This document shows, one piece after another, positions 42,040-52,802 of a stretch of 64,000 nt of DNA. The translations under genes and the position numbers were made by a program. The stretch covers positions 124,001-188,000 of the forward strand of contig JAHHHT010000016.1 in the NCBI GenBank assembly GCA_019359235.1, read 5' to 3'. Position 1 is the first letter of the stretch; each line of letters starts with the position of its first letter. The notes beneath the pieces are model-generated. The model saw only the letters and a list, made by a program, of their open reading frames with translations, did no database searches and was not told where the DNA came from. This stretch comes from Oscillatoria princeps RMCB-10. Its GTDB lineage: Bacteria; Cyanobacteriota; Cyanobacteriia; Cyanobacteriales; Oscillatoriaceae.

Positions 42040-44784
42040 ATGGTTATGAAAGTCCGATTTTCACCTTACTTGGCAGCGCTGTGGGCAGTGGCGGTGGTGC
42101 TAGCCGGCGTCTGGGTTGTGGATCGCGCAGAACAGCAGAAGTTCTTTGAGCGGAATCGCGCCCTAGCACTCAACGAACTGAGCGCTGTGCGGGCTAAACT
42201 CGAAAGTGGGATAAACTCGCGGCTGTGTCTGACGCGGGGGCTGGTGGCATTTGTCTCGACCTACTGGGACATTGACACGCCCGATTTTGAAAGCTTTGCC
42301 AAAGTCATGGCGGCGCGGCAAACCGGCATCGACAGCATATACCTGGCTAGAAACACTGTGCTGAGTCACATCTATCCCCAGAAAGGGAAAGAAGCCCAAC
42401 TGGGGCGGAATCTGGTGGAACAGGCGCAGGAGGGGAAGGCAATCGAGCAGTCAATTAATACTAGAAAAACTTTGCTTGCCGGTCCGCTTAAATCAGAGAA
42501 AGGGAAGGTGCAATTAGCCTCCCTCACCCCGATTTTTCTGACGGATTTCGCAAAAGCTGCCGAAACGGGAGACTACTGGGGGATAGCAGGCATCCGCATC
42601 GACCTAAATACTGTGCTTAAGGAAGCGGGGGTGATCGCTCCGGGGGCTTCGCTGCAGTACGCGCTGCGGGGTAAAGATGGGAAGGGGGCTTCCGAAAAGG
42701 TTTTTTTCGGAGACGAGGCAATTTTCCAGCTTGAGCCGGTGATCTTGGAGGTGTCAATGCCGGGCGGTTCGTGGCAGATAGGGGCCATTCCTGCGTCTGG
42801 GTGGCCAACGGAAGCTCCCTATTCCCTGCCGGTGCGGGCTGGCGGCGGGTTGCTGGCGCTGCTCACCGGCATGGTGGTGTTTAACTGGGTTGCCGAAATC
42901 CAGGATTTGCGCGAAGCCGCCGAGCGGGCGGGACTGGCGCTGTGCGAGACGGAAGCCCAGCATCAGGAACTGGTGGAGAACGCCAACAGCATTATATTGC
43001 GAATAGACACTAAAGGCAGGATTACCTTTTTTAATGAGTTCGCTCAACAGTTTTTTGGGTACTCTAAGGCTGAAATACTCGGTAAAAAAGCGCTCGGAAC
43101 CATTGTGCCGCAGACCGACACCTCTGGTAATAGCCTGGTAGCAATTATCTGGGACTGCCTGAAACACTCGAATCGCTACAAAACCGCTGAGACTGAAAAC
43201 ATGCGCCGCAATGGCGAGCGAGTCTGGATTGCTTGGACACTCAAAGCGCTGCTCAACCCCAAGGGACGCTTTACAGCACTCCTGTGCATTGGCAATGATA
43301 TCACCCACCGGGTACAAGCCGAAAGGCAGTTGCAAAAAGCCAAAGAAGAACTGGAAATCCGAGTTGAGGAGCGCACAGCGGAATTAAAGCAGGCTTTGCA
43401 GCTGCTGCAGTGCGAGATTGCCTACCGGGTGCGGGCTGAGGAAGAATTGAGAGAGAGTCAGGAGCGCTGGCAATTGGCGCTGCGGGGAAACAATGACGGA
43501 ATATGGGATTGGAATCTGAAAACCAATGAAGTTTTCTACTCCGCCCGCTATAAGGAAATGCTGGGCTGTGAAGACGCCGAAATGGCTAACCACTTCGATG
43601 AGTGGAAAAGCCGCGTGCATCCGGAGGATATCCCTTGGGTGATGCGGGTTTGCCAAGAACACCTGGAGCGGAAAACCCCGTATTACGTCGTGGAGTTTCG
43701 CATGCGGTGCAAGGATGGCACTTATAAATGGATTCTGGCTCGGGGGCAAGCGGTGTGGGATGAAGAAGGCACGCCGGTGCGAATGGCTGGCTCGCATACG
43801 GATATTACGGAGCGCAAGCAGGCTGAAGAGGCGCTGCGACAGAGTGAGGCGCGAGAGCGAGAAAAAGCGCAACAGCTTGAGGAGGCGCTGCGCAAATTGC
43901 GCTCTGCGCAAGCCCAGCTGATACAGACGGAAAAAATGTCGTCTCTGGGGCAGCTGGTTGCCGGTGTGGCTCACGAAATTAACAATCCCGTCAATTTTAT
44001 CCACGGCAACCTCACCCATATCGGTGATTATACCGGAGATTTGCTATATTTGATTCATCTTTACCAAGAGGAATATCCCCAAGCTAGCCCCAGAATAGAA
44101 GAATTGATTGAGGAAATTGACCTGGAGTTCCTTGAGGAAGACTTGCCCAAAATCCTGTCTTCTATGAAAGGGGGAACAGAGCGCATCCGGCAAATTGTCC
44201 TTTCTTTGCGCACTTTCTCGCGGTTGGATGAAGCCGACATGAAGGAGGTCGATATTCACGAGGGGATTGAGAGTACGCTGCTGATTTTGAAGAACCGCTT
44301 GAAAGCCCGTGGCGATCATCCGGGAATTCAGCTGGTGAATAATTACGGAAAATTGCCGCCGGTGGAGTGCTATGCCAGCAAGCTTAATCAGGTGTTTATG
44401 AATATTCTCACGAATGCTATTGATGCCATTGAGGAGCGCGATCGCAACTTAACGCCTGCAGAAATTGCGGCTAACCCAGGCGCGATTGCCATCAGCACTG
44501 AGGTCAAAGAAGGTGGGAATGTGTGGATTGTTATTGCAGACAATGGCCCGGGAATGCCCCAGTCGGTAAAAGACCGGATTTTTGACCCATTTTTTACTAC
44601 TAAGGAAGTGGGCAAGGGCACGGGCTTGGGCATGTCCATCAGCTATCAGATAGTGGTGGAACAGCATGGCGGACAGTTAAACTGTATTTCAGAACCCGGA
44701 AAAGGGACTGCATTCCAGATTGAGATTCCGATTCAGCAGGCGTCTCCCTTGAGTTGTAGTCCGGCTGAGCGACAGCCGGCTTGA
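42040..44784 (+). CDS. CHASE-PAS-PAS sensor histidine kinase
   Basis: This 914-residue membrane sensor has a first helix ([19 protein letters not shown]), a CHASE-type periplasmic domain (about 35-255, with [19 protein letters not shown]) and a second helix ([20 protein letters not shown]). Then come two PAS/PAC domains (about 310-430 and 480-600), a coiled coil and a kinase core. The phospho-acceptor His is in [14 protein letters not shown]. The N-box is [12 protein letters not shown] and the G-boxes are [10 protein letters not shown] and [11 protein letters not shown]. No response regulator is adjacent, so the partner is elsewhere. ATG at 42040 or 42046. Confidence 0.92.
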   Translation: MVMKVRFSPYLAALWAVAVVLAGVWVVDRAEQQKFFERNRALALNELSAVRAKLESGINSRLCLTRGLVAFVSTYWDIDTPDFESFAKVMAARQTGIDSIYLARNTVLSHIYPQKGKEAQLGRNLVEQAQEGKAIEQSINTRKTLLAGPLKSEKGKVQLASLTPIFLTDFAKAAETGDYWGIAGIRIDLNTVLKEAGVIAPGASLQYALRGKDGKGASEKVFFGDEAIFQLEPVILEVSMPGGSWQIGAIPASGWPTEAPYSLPVRAGGGLLALLTGMVVFNWVAEIQDLREAAERAGLALCETEAQHQELVENANSIILRIDTKGRITFFNEFAQQFFGYSKAEILGKKALGTIVPQTDTSGNSLVAIIWDCLKHSNRYKTAETENMRRNGERVWIAWTLKALLNPKGRFTALLCIGNDITHRVQAERQLQKAKEELEIRVEERTAELKQALQLLQCEIAYRVRAEEELRESQERWQLALRGNNDGIWDWNLKTNEVFYSARYKEMLGCEDAEMANHFDEWKSRVHPEDIPWVMRVCQEHLERKTPYYVVEFRMRCKDGTYKWILARGQAVWDEEGTPVRMAGSHTDITERKQAEEALRQSEAREREKAQQLEEALRKLRSAQAQLIQTEKMSSLGQLVAGVAHEINNPVNFIHGNLTHIGDYTGDLLYLIHLYQEEYPQASPRIEELIEEIDLEFLEEDLPKILSSMKGGTERIRQIVLSLRTFSRLDEADMKEVDIHEGIESTLLILKNRLKARGDHPGIQLVNNYGKLPPVECYASKLNQVFMNILTNAIDAIEERDRNLTPAEIAANPGAIAISTEVKEGGNVWIVIADNGPGMPQSVKDRIFDPFFTTKEVGKGTGLGMSISYQIVVEQHGGQLNCISEPGKGTAFQIEIPIQQASPLSCSPAERQPA

Positions 44785-44825
44785 CAGCCCAACCCCTTAA
44801 TTTTCGCACAAAAGGAGATAATAGC

Positions 44826-45704
44826 ATGAAATTTGAACTGATGGCGTTGATCGGCGAGGCGTGGCGGGGAATCCTGGCAAATAGCGGGTGGATGGCCTGG
44901 AATCTGTTTTTGGCCTTGGTGCCGGTGGCCATCAGTTTTTGGCTGTTCCACCGGCCAAGGTCGCGCTTGCTGCGCTGGGGTGTGTTACTCCTGCTGGGCG
45001 CTACTTTCTTTCTCGGCGTGCGGCGTTACAATGTCGGGCACCTGATCAACCTGATGCGGGACGTGCACAGCATTTACTTGGGGATGGACACGATTTACTT
45101 GGTCGGGGCGATTGTACTGACGCTGGTTCTCATGGGGCTGGATATCTTCTGGTTGCGCCTGCGCGGAACTCGCTCTCTCCTCTGGTGGGTTGGATTCCTG
45201 GTTTTTATCGGGTTCTTGCCCAATGCGCCTTACGTTTTAACAGACATTATTCACCTCTACGAAGATATTCGCCAGAACTACTCGGTTTGGGTGATCACCC
45301 TCGCCCTGATTCCGCAGTATCTGCTGTTTATGGTTGTGGGATTTCAAGCCTATGTGCTGTCTTTGATTTACTTGGGGGATTATTTGAAGCAGTACGGTTT
45401 AGGCAAATTTATCTTGTGGGTGGAGTTAATCGTGCATGGGCTGAGCGCTATTGGTATCTATCTGGGGCGATTTCAACGGTTCAACAGCTGGCACATCATC
45501 ACTCAACCGGACACTCTGGTTATGAGCGTGTTCAATGATTTAACCGGCAAACGTCCGGCGCTAGTGATGGCTGTTACGTTTGCGGTGATTGCTGTCTTGT
45601 ACTGGCTGATGAAGCAAATGACTTTGGCTATTTTCTCCAGGCGAAGCAGCGCCCGGGCATCTCTGGAAAGCTCTCAGTCAGACTTGCCGACCGCAGAATC
45701 CTGA
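44826..45704 (+). CDS. DUF1361 membrane protein, copy 1
   Basis: This 292-residue protein starts at ATG 44826, behind AAAGGAGAT. It has about seven or eight hydrophobic helices and the DUF1361 signature WWVGFLVFIGFLPNAPYVLT followed by DIIHL. The function is unknown; the family is found in cyanobacteria and Firmicutes. It is closely related to the next gene, from which it arose or which arose from it by tandem duplication. Confidence 0.88.
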   Translation: MKFELMALIGEAWRGILANSGWMAWNLFLALVPVAISFWLFHRPRSRLLRWGVLLLLGATFFLGVRRYNVGHLINLMRDVHSIYLGMDTIYLVGAIVLTLVLMGLDIFWLRLRGTRSLLWWVGFLVFIGFLPNAPYVLTDIIHLYEDIRQNYSVWVITLALIPQYLLFMVVGFQAYVLSLIYLGDYLKQYGLGKFILWVELIVHGLSAIGIYLGRFQRFNSWHIITQPDTLVMSVFNDLTGKRPALVMAVTFAVIAVLYWLMKQMTLAIFSRRSSARASLESSQSDLPTAES

Positions 45705-45710
45705 TCTCGC

Positions 45711-46790
45711 GGGAGCCTGCCATTTTTGGGAATAGAGGGTTTTGGAAGGGCTGGAAGTTTTTTGCTGCGCTGCCGTACTTTTGAGCCTGAAAACCTTAAT
45801 TATAGCACAGAAGGAGATAACTGTATGAAATTTGAGTTGATGGCGTTGATGAACGCGGCGTGGAAAGCAATCATGGACAATAACAGGTGGATGGTCTGGA
45901 ATCTGTTGTTGGCCTTAATACCGCTGGCCATCAGTTTTTGGCTGTTCCACTGGCCAAGGTCGCGCTGGCTGCGCTGGGGTGTGTTCCTGCTGATGGGCGC
46001 TACTTGGATACCCTTCTACGGGAGTTACAATTACGGTCACCTGAATGACGACCTGAAGCCTGTCGTGCAAAGAATTCACTCAGGGATGGACAGCATTGAC
46101 TTAGGGATAGACACGAGTTACTTAGTCGGGGCGATTGCGCTGACTCTGGTTCTCATGGGGTTGGATATGTTCCTGTTGCGCCTGCGCGGAACTCGCTCTC
46201 TCCTCTGGTGGGTTGGATTCCTGATTTTTCTCGGGTTCTTGCCCAATGCGCCTTACGTTTTAACGGACATTCTTCACTTCTACAACAATATTCGCGCGAA
46301 TCACTCGGTTTGGGTTATCACCCTCGTCGTGATTCCGCAATATCTGATGTTTATGATTGTTGGATTTGAAGCCTATGTGCTGTCTTTGATTTACTTGGGG
46401 TATTACCTGAAGGGGCACGGTTTAGGCAAATTTATCTTGTTGGTGGAGTTAATTCTGCATGGCCTGAGCACTGTTGGCATCTATCTGGGGCGATTTAAAC
46501 GGTTCAACAGCTGGCACATCCTCACTCAACCGGACGATGTGGTTATGAGTGTGTTCAATGATTTAACCGAAAAACGTCCGGCGCTAGTGATGGCTGTTAC
46601 GTTTCTGGTGATTGCTGTTTTGTACTGGCTGTTCAAGCAAATGACTTTGGCTATTTTCTACTGGCAAAGTCGCGCCCGCGCATCTGTGGAAACCTCTCAG
46701 TCAGACTTACCGACTGCTGAATCCTAAATTCACGGGAGCGTGCCATTTTTGGGAATAGAGGGTTTGGGAACGGCTGGAAGTTTTTTGAGC
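45711..46790 (+). repeat. flanking copy marks of the DUF1361 tandem duplication
   Basis: GCCATTTTTGGGAATAGAGG and GGCTGGAAGTTTTTTG occur at about 45718-45766 and again at about 46741-46790. The duplicated block is therefore about 1.0 kb, covering gene plus 3' flank. Confidence 0.75.
45825..46727 (+). CDS. DUF1361 membrane protein, copy 2
   Basis: This 300-residue paralogue of the preceding gene shares most residues. The start (MKFELMAL), the NAPYVLTDI signature and the end (SQSDLPTAES) are identical. It carries a short insertion in the first loop (around DDLKPVVQRIHSGMDSIDLG). The ATG at 45825 follows AAGGAGAT. The downstream word GTGCCATTTTTGGGAATAGA occurs after both copies, marking the duplicated block. 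Confidence 0.88.
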   Translation: MKFELMALMNAAWKAIMDNNRWMVWNLLLALIPLAISFWLFHWPRSRWLRWGVFLLMGATWIPFYGSYNYGHLNDDLKPVVQRIHSGMDSIDLGIDTSYLVGAIALTLVLMGLDMFLLRLRGTRSLLWWVGFLIFLGFLPNAPYVLTDILHFYNNIRANHSVWVITLVVIPQYLMFMIVGFEAYVLSLIYLGYYLKGHGLGKFILLVELILHGLSTVGIYLGRFKRFNSWHILTQPDDVVMSVFNDLTEKRPALVMAVTFLVIAVLYWLFKQMTLAIFYWQSRARASVETSQSDLPTAES

Positions 46791-47665
46791 CGGTGCCGCA
46801 CTTTCCCGCTAACGCACCCTATTTCTGAAGCATCCTTGGGGAAAGGTTGGCCACACGCTCAGGGATTTATATCATGAACGGTTGCGACGGCATTGTAGAG
46901 AGACGCGATTTATCGCGTCTCTACAAGAGTTTTGCAATAAGGATGCCATCGGACTTGATATTATATGATATCTGGGTAATTGCCGATAATAAACCTAACC
47001 CCCCAGCCCCCTTACCTTTTAAGGAAGGGGGAGTAAGAAAAGCAAGTTTTCTCCCCCCCCTTCCCTCCAAGGGATGGGGGGGTAGGGGCTTTCGGGGGTA
47101 GGTTTTTCGGATTGTCTGCAGGAACACATCAGGGGAAGGGCTTTCGCATGAGCGTTGTAAAATCCCGGTTAAGTAGCAAAGATCCTCACGCTCATGCTTC
47201 GCCCCCACACAAGATCCGTGGGGAGAGAGCATGAGCGCGAGGATAGTTTCAATCAGCGAAAGGATAACATAGCTGAGTCACGCAGCCGCTGCACGCCGAC
47301 ATGCTTCGCCCTCTTTGCTTCCAGCCCGAAAAACCTACCCCTGTAAAGGGGGGTAGGGGGGGTTAGGTTTTTCAGGTTAATCAAACCAATGTGATATTAG
47401 ACAAAGACGGTTTGCCTGAGTTTAAGAGAGCGGATGACCGATTGGTCTGTTAATTAACTGCCTGTGCCAACTCGCTTTTCGGCGACTAAAAACCCGGTTT
47501 CTTGGGGTTGTAGAGACGCGACATGTCCCATCTCTATAGGGGAAGATATCGGCAGAAACCTGGTTTTTGAATAACTAGCAACTTGCAGCTGTATGGTGGT
47601 TGGTTGCCCATCATAACCCTACTGGCAGACGCGAGCGTCCTGATTTGCGTCAGTCCCGATCTATT
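46728..47665. repeat. intergenic repeat cluster
   Basis: It holds the hairpin GTAGAGAGACGCGAT/ATCGCGTCTCTAC (46895-46924) and several CCCCCTTACC/GGTAGGGG blocks (46995-47103 and 47325-47375). A long imperfect palindrome around CCTCACGCTCATGCT and AGCATGAGCGCGAGG (about 47192-47244) and a diverged AAACCCGGTTT unit (47491-47566) complete it. No gene could be supported in its 938 bp. Confidence 0.6.
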
Positions 47666-48490
47666 CTAGCAAGTCTTGCTAGCTTTACGCCGGCCTTTCA
47701 GTCCCAACGCCCCCGCGACTAATCCCAAACCAGCTAAAGTTGCCGGTTCTGGCACTGGCTTGACGGACTCTACCATAACCACCAGGTCATTGAAGTCACT
47801 GTCGGTAATAAAGCCATGATCGAGCCTGCCATCCTGGAAGATATCCTCGAAAGCGATGATAAACTCATTATCCGTAAATATCCCCGGTTGCCTGCCGGCA
47901 AGCTTGAGTGTAGTCTGGTTATTGCCCTGATAAACCACAGCCTGCTGATAGGAGCCTTGGTTGCGGGAATTTTCAGTATAGAAAGTGGTGCCGTCACCTC
48001 TTTCTAAGTAATAGCCGAAAACGTTGCCAAAATTTGCGTAATTGCGATCGACAGTAGGGCCTTTATAGTGCGGCAACAACCCCTTAGTGCTGACCGAAAC
48101 GCTGCCGTCACCGAGGAAGTCTACCACGGTTCGGTCGCCCGAGTCATTAACACCATCAAAGAGCAGAGCCTTGTCGCCGTTTTGATTGTAGATACCGAAC
48201 TTGTTAGTTGGTGCAAAACCGGCTATCTCGAACATCAAGCTCCCTATAGAGCTGCCGGTTGCAGTGTTCGTGAACAGCTGGTAACCTGTTTGGCCGTTTA
48301 CTGTGTCTATGTGTGGCCCACCTACCGTAATCGCGTTTAACTGCTCCTGAAGCGATTTTCCTGGACCGTCCGAAGAAGTGCCGAAACTAACGGCCCTGGC
48401 AGCTTCGCCGGAAGTAATCACTGTTGCCAGAGTCATCAATCCCACTCCAGCTGTGGAAGTCAAGAACTTGTTCAGAGAAAGAGCAGACAT
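47666..48490 (-). CDS. DUF4114 PEP-CTERM protein, copy 1
   Basis: This 274-residue exported protein has a signal segment (STAGVGLMTLATVITSGEAA), a DUF4114-like core (FTDNEFIIAFED and DSDFNDLVVMVE, a typical DUF4114 acidic end) and a PEP-CTERM tail (VPEPATLAGLGLVAGALGL + basic residues). It should be processed by exosortase and surface-bound. AGGAGGGG precedes the ATG. It is paralogous to 49837-50649; both stand at the start of units of a tandem duplication. Confidence 0.87.
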   Translation of the reverse strand: MSALSLNKFLTSTAGVGLMTLATVITSGEAARAVSFGTSSDGPGKSLQEQLNAITVGGPHIDTVNGQTGYQLFTNTATGSSIGSLMFEIAGFAPTNKFGIYNQNGDKALLFDGVNDSGDRTVVDFLGDGSVSVSTKGLLPHYKGPTVDRNYANFGNVFGYYLERGDGTTFYTENSRNQGSYQQAVVYQGNNQTTLKLAGRQPGIFTDNEFIIAFEDIFQDGRLDHGFITDSDFNDLVVMVESVKPVPEPATLAGLGLVAGALGLKGRRKASKTC

Positions 48491-49450
48491 GACATACCCC
48501 TCCTGGGGAATTCATAAGAACGTTTTAACCGCCTCTCACTCGCGCTTGAATTCTATTCAGAACTCAGAGTCCTTGCGCTATTGGCTGCAGTCCAGTCCTT
48601 AATCCTTTGTGCTTACTGCTGCCTGTTCGCAGTCAGAATAAGCCCGACAGGTTATGTCAAGATGCCCAACTCCGCACGCACCCCGATATCAGCCTGCTAG
48701 ATGAGACTCAGCCAATTATTAAACAAGTGTACTGAGCGACTGAACTTCACCTTATAATTAGCTTTAGTTCAGTCAGGTATTGTCCCTTGTCCTGAAAACT
48801 GCGCAAGTTTCAGGGGCTATTCAGCTAACCGTCTCAGTAAACACTCTGGCCTTGGCAGTCCAGTCTCGCGAAAAGGCTGAACCCGGTCTGAGGAATTTAC
48901 TGGGTGGGTGTCGCTATATCTAGCCTATATCCCTAGAATCAGTTATGTTCGCCTTTCATCAACTCTTTAAAAAATCTCCCTAGATTAACCGAAACTTGTA
49001 AAGTTTTCGTGAAGTTGGCAGCCAAACACAGGAGAACACCCCCGCAGGTGGTAAGGGAGATACGATTCGGGGGCGTTCCTCTCCTTAAAACTGCCAGGCT
49101 GGCTGCTCAAGAGAATCTAAAAAAAATGTAAAAAAGTCTCTGACTGCCAGAAAAACTTCAGGCACAGCTTTAAGGTATTTTCTGGTGCGTATTGTAAAGA
49201 GTTCTTACGCCGGCCCGCCCGAATTTTTCCCCGATATTAACGCTTATTTTAATATCTCAATATTTCGTTACAAATGGAAACTTTAGGTGAAGCGAAAGCC
49301 CTAACCTGACAAGGGCAAAGCAGCCCAGTCGCCTGAGGGTGGCATAAAACACTAATTAAGTATAAAAAACTTCACAAATTCGGACTCGGGCAGGAATTCA
49401 GGAAGCGCTCATACAGGTTAGGATGATCCAAGCAAGAACTGCCACTCAAG
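48491..49450. other. upstream region of duplication unit 1
   Basis: Bases about 48491-49080 align with 50650-51225 of unit 2, with frequent differences. A hairpin ACACCCCCG/CGGGGGCGTT lies near 49035-49078. The word GTGCGTATTGTAAAGAGTTC near 49190 matches a diverged copy near 52370. No gene remains here, whereas unit 2 carries an extra PEP-CTERM gene in the corresponding place. Confidence 0.55.
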
Positions 49451-49840
49451 ATGGGAAACTGGACTGACACACTCAAAAGATTCCTCAACTTATTCCTCAA
49501 GTCCCACTGTCCCCTCTGCCAGCGCCCAGCTGAGGGCGAGCTGTGCCGGTACTGTCACCGGCAGCTGCAGCGCTGCCAGTTGGCCAATCCGGGCCAATTG
49601 TGGCAATACCCGATGCCGGTGTTTGTCTGGGGGGCGTATAGCGGCACTCTCAAACGCGCCATCGCGGCGATCAAATATGAAAACCACCCCGAGTTGGCCA
49701 GACCTCTGGGCCACTGGCTGGGAGACGCTTGGCGCAATGGGAAGGGTGCCGCCGGTGGAAACCTGACGGTTGTCCCCATCCCGCTGCACGCGGCGAAGCT
49801 AAAAAAGCGGGGCTTTAACCTCAGTCCCGATCTATTCTAG
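49451..49840 (+). pseudogene. comF: truncated comF copy
   Basis: The first 123 codons match the intact comF at 52803 almost exactly: GNWTDTLKRFLNLFLKSHC, the Cys pairs CPLC and CRYC, and ending KLKKRGFN. At 49820/49821 the sequence switches to TCAGTCCCGATCTATTCTAG, the 3' flank of the DUF4114 gene, adding six foreign residues and a stop. The phosphoribosyltransferase half, including the DDIYTTGAT motif, is missing, so the product should be inactive. Confidence 0.88.
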
Positions 49841-50649
49841 CAAGTCTTGCTAGCTTTACGCCGGCCTTTCAGTGTCAGCGCCCCCGCGACTAATCCCAAC
49901 CCGGCAAGCGTTGCCGGTTCTGGAACAGAGATTGGCTCCACCGACTCTACCATAACCACCATGTCATTGAAGTCACTGTCGGTATCGCCACCCCGCCAGA
50001 GATCCTCGAAAGCGATGATAAACTCATTATCCGTAAATGTCCCTGCGCTCTTGCCGGGAATCTGGATTTGAGTCTCGTTATTGCCTTGATAAATTACAGC
50101 TTGCTGGTAGTCGCCTTGGTTGCGGGTATTCTCCGTGTAGAAAGTGGTGCCGTCACCTCTTTCTAGGTAAAAACCGAAAATGTTGCCGAAGTTCAAGTAG
50201 TCGCGATCGATAGTAGGGCCTGTGTAGCCCGGCAAACGCCCCCGACTGCTGACCGAAATGCTGCCGTCAGCGAGGAAGTCTACCACGGCTCGGTCCCCCG
50301 AGTCATTCCTCCCTTCAAAGAGCAGCGCCTTGTCGCCTGTTTGATTGTAGATACCGAACTTGTTCGTTGGTGCAAAACCGGCTATCTCGAATATAAAGCT
50401 CGCTATGGAGCTGCCGGTTGCCGTGTTCGTGAACACCTCGAAACCTGTCTGGTCGTTTACTGTGTCGATTTTTGGGCCGCCTACCGTAATCTTGTCCAAC
50501 TCGTTCTGGAGCGATTTTCCAGGACCGTCCCAAGAATTGCCGAAAGTAAAGGCCAGGGCGGCTTCGCCGGAAGAAATAACTGTGGCCAGAGCCATCAATC
50601 CCACTCCGGCGGTAGAAGTCAAGAACTTGTTCATAGAAAGTGCGGGCAT
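49837..50649 (-). CDS. DUF4114 PEP-CTERM protein, copy 2
   Basis: This 270-residue paralogue of the 47666-48490 protein has the same signal segment (NKFLTSTAGVGLMALATVIS), DUF4114 features (FTDNEFIIAFEDLWRGG, DSDFNDMVVMVES) and a tail VPEPATLAGLGLVAGALTL with a final KASKTC. AGGAGGGG precedes the ATG at 50649. It lacks the short GRLDHGFI insertion of copy 1. It overlaps the truncated comF by 4 bp, a by-product of the duplication junction. Confidence 0.87.
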   Translation of the reverse strand: MPALSMNKFLTSTAGVGLMALATVISSGEAALAFTFGNSWDGPGKSLQNELDKITVGGPKIDTVNDQTGFEVFTNTATGSSIASFIFEIAGFAPTNKFGIYNQTGDKALLFEGRNDSGDRAVVDFLADGSISVSSRGRLPGYTGPTIDRDYLNFGNIFGFYLERGDGTTFYTENTRNQGDYQQAVIYQGNNETQIQIPGKSAGTFTDNEFIIAFEDLWRGGDTDSDFNDMVVMVESVEPISVPEPATLAGLGLVAGALTLKGRRKASKTC

Positions 50650-51236
50650 TTTTATTCCCCTCCTAGGGAATTCATTAGAAGGTTTTAACCGCCGCTCACT
50701 CGCGCTCGAGTGTTATTCAGAACTGAGATCCTTCTTGCCAAGTGGCTGTAGGCCAGGGGTTCAAACCTCGTTCTCACTGCCGTCCACTCAAGCGTGGGAA
50801 TAGGCACAACAGCTCAAGATGCTCTTGTGTGCTGCACCCCGCTTGAACTTGCTGGATGACACTCAGCCCATTAGAGAAATCTCTCTGGCGACTGAGTGTC
50901 AGCTCAGACTGAGCTTGAAGTCAGTCAGTTCTTGTCCTAAAAACGGCGCAAGTAGCAGGTGGGCGCAAGCGAACCGTGCCAGTAAAACTGGGATCTTGCA
51001 GTCCCACCTCGTGAAATGGCCGGAGCCAGTCTGAGGAATTACTGGGGCTGGTTCGCTAAACCTATGCTATATCCCAAGAATTACTGATTTTCGCGCTTCA
51101 CCAACTCTTTAACAAAAATCCTTATATTTGCGGTAATTGTAAAGTTTTAGTAAAGATGGCATCTAAACGCTTGACAAAACTCCTGCAGCAAGCAGGGGGT
51201 AGGGGAGGATGAGGAGAAACTCCGATCCAGCGGAGC
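50650..51236. other. upstream region of duplication unit 2
   Basis: Homologous to 48491-49080. Promoter sequences for copy 2 are expected. A tRNA T-loop-like word (GGGGTTCAAACCTC, about 50757) is not part of a cloverleaf and is absent in the sister unit. No gene seen. Confidence 0.5.
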
Positions 51237-52136
51237 TCATTTTCCTTCCTTTTTGACTTGCCTGCGGCGAGAGGCCACCATCAACGCGCCGGAGAGCGCA
51301 ATACCGGCAACAGTCCCCGGCTCAGGTACGGTGCGCTTGCCGGTCTTGGCCGCAGCGACCTTAAAGTCAGCCGCCGCCAATTCTTTGCTAGTCATCACCC
51401 GCACACCTTGAATCAAAGAGCCAAAGTAAACACCCTTGGAACCAACCGCTTCAGCCCCATTGCTTTCAGCGGTGTCGGTGCTGTAGCCCGCATCATCCCA
51501 CTCAATAGCCGAGATGGCGATCTCCTGGCCAACGCTTGTTGCCTGGTTGCCGGCGACTTCATAAATCGGTTTGAGCCGCAGATCGCTATCTTGGCCCCGC
51601 TCCCAGAACAACAGCGTGTCAAAGGAAGCGCCGCTGCCGAAGAGCAGATCCACTGTGAAAACGCCATCCTCAGCCGAGGAGTTCCCCTGGCCACTGTCCT
51701 CCGTGTTAATCATGTTGTTCAGGTTGAAAATGGGCTGTTGGTGATTGCCCAGGGTTTCCACGATTCCCAGTTCGTCGCTGGAAGTGTTGAACTGTGGCTT
51801 GAGAACCTCGTCCGCCTCTTGCTGCAGATACTGACTTGTCCCCGCTGCCCAGTCCCCTTTGTCAAGGCTAGCCCCACCAGTATAGTTACTCACTAAGGCG
51901 GCATCAGTGACCCGCAGCAGCTGGCCCACATCCAAATTCTGATTCCCAACCGCGACACGGTTGAGCGCAATATCGCACTTGGTGTTGGAAGCACAGGGAT
52001 TGGCCGCGCCAGCGCCCGGGTGAGAAAAATCTGTGCCAAAAGAAAATAGACTGGCCGCAGTCGCCGGCTTGGTGAAAAGAGCCAGCACACCTCCTGCGAG
52101 TAAGCCCACAACCAGTGAAGTCTGTCTAATCTTGAT
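51237..52136 (-). CDS. PEP-CTERM surface protein with apparent ATC start
   Basis: The secreted protein has FSFGTDFSHPG at the mature start, a domain with LLFWERGQDSDLRLKPIYEV and a PEP-CTERM tail (VPEPGTVAGIALSGALMVAS + RRRQ). It resembles exosortase-dependent surface proteins of the XDP type (tentative). The first standard start is GTG at 52109, which cuts the signal peptide and has no ribosome site. In frame upstream, AGGAGG is followed after 6 nt by ATC (52136-52134), giving a normal signal peptide KIRQTSLVVGLLAGGVLA. Initiation at ATC, or a G-to-C change, is inferred. It is 299 residues from ATC. Confidence 0.82.
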   Translation of the reverse strand: MKIRQTSLVVGLLAGGVLALFTKPATAASLFSFGTDFSHPGAGAANPCASNTKCDIALNRVAVGNQNLDVGQLLRVTDAALVSNYTGGASLDKGDWAAGTSQYLQQEADEVLKPQFNTSSDELGIVETLGNHQQPIFNLNNMINTEDSGQGNSSAEDGVFTVDLLFGSGASFDTLLFWERGQDSDLRLKPIYEVAGNQATSVGQEIAISAIEWDDAGYSTDTAESNGAEAVGSKGVYFGSLIQGVRVMTSKELAAADFKVAAAKTGKRTVPEPGTVAGIALSGALMVASRRRQVKKEGK

Positions 52137-52139
52137 CAG

Positions 52140-52802
52140 AATCCTCCTGTCTCGATAATTTATCCAGATGTCTGGCGTCCCATCCCCGTATATTTACAGT
52201 CTGAAGGTCGCACTCCTCACACACTTGCCCCTGAGCTTGAACTCCGGTGAGCTTTCTCCGTGCAACTGCGGAGCTGGCAGCTCGCTCTCAGTTACACGGA
52301 GCGATAAGAATTCTCGGCCTTCCGAGAAAACGCGCATGCTGGCCTAAATATCAAGGAGTGTGATTTGCATATTATAAAAGGTTCTGATGCCGGTTTGCCA
52401 GTATCTTTGCGACAGGTTAACCCTTCCTTTAAATTACCACCGTATTTTCCCTGAGCCCTTTAAAGTGGCGGCAACCGGCTGCTGGCTGGAGAGCAAAACT
52501 GCCGCTCCCCCTGCCTGCCGAATAGGCTTATAGTATGATGTCCGGTTGATTGCCTATAATCTATGTCTCCCTGTCGCACAGAGCGGCAGGGGCGGATCGC
52601 AATTAATAGGTATGGGAAGTAAAGGATATTTCTAAACGCGCCCCCAGCTTTTTAAAATACTGCAATCAACCGGATTTGATATAATTAGCGACGACCGCAT
52701 GCAAAATACACGCATCGGGTTTGATGGCCTCAGGACGCGCCGATCTCAGCTAGGATGTATAGCCAGGGGCCAACCTCCTGCAACTGCACCGGCACACTCA
52801 AG
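52140..52802. other. intergenic region upstream of comF
   Basis: 663 bp between the divergent PEP-CTERM gene and comF. The stretch 52355-52420 has a TTGCATATTATAAAAGGTTC word similar to one near 49190, a probable shared promoter region. A short plus-strand frame overlapping comF is a shadow. No other gene seen. Confidence 0.45.

Noticed and set aside
50740-50790. tRNA T-arm-like GGGGTTCAAACCTC
   Set aside because: No acceptor, D or anticodon arm fits, and the sister duplication unit lacks it.
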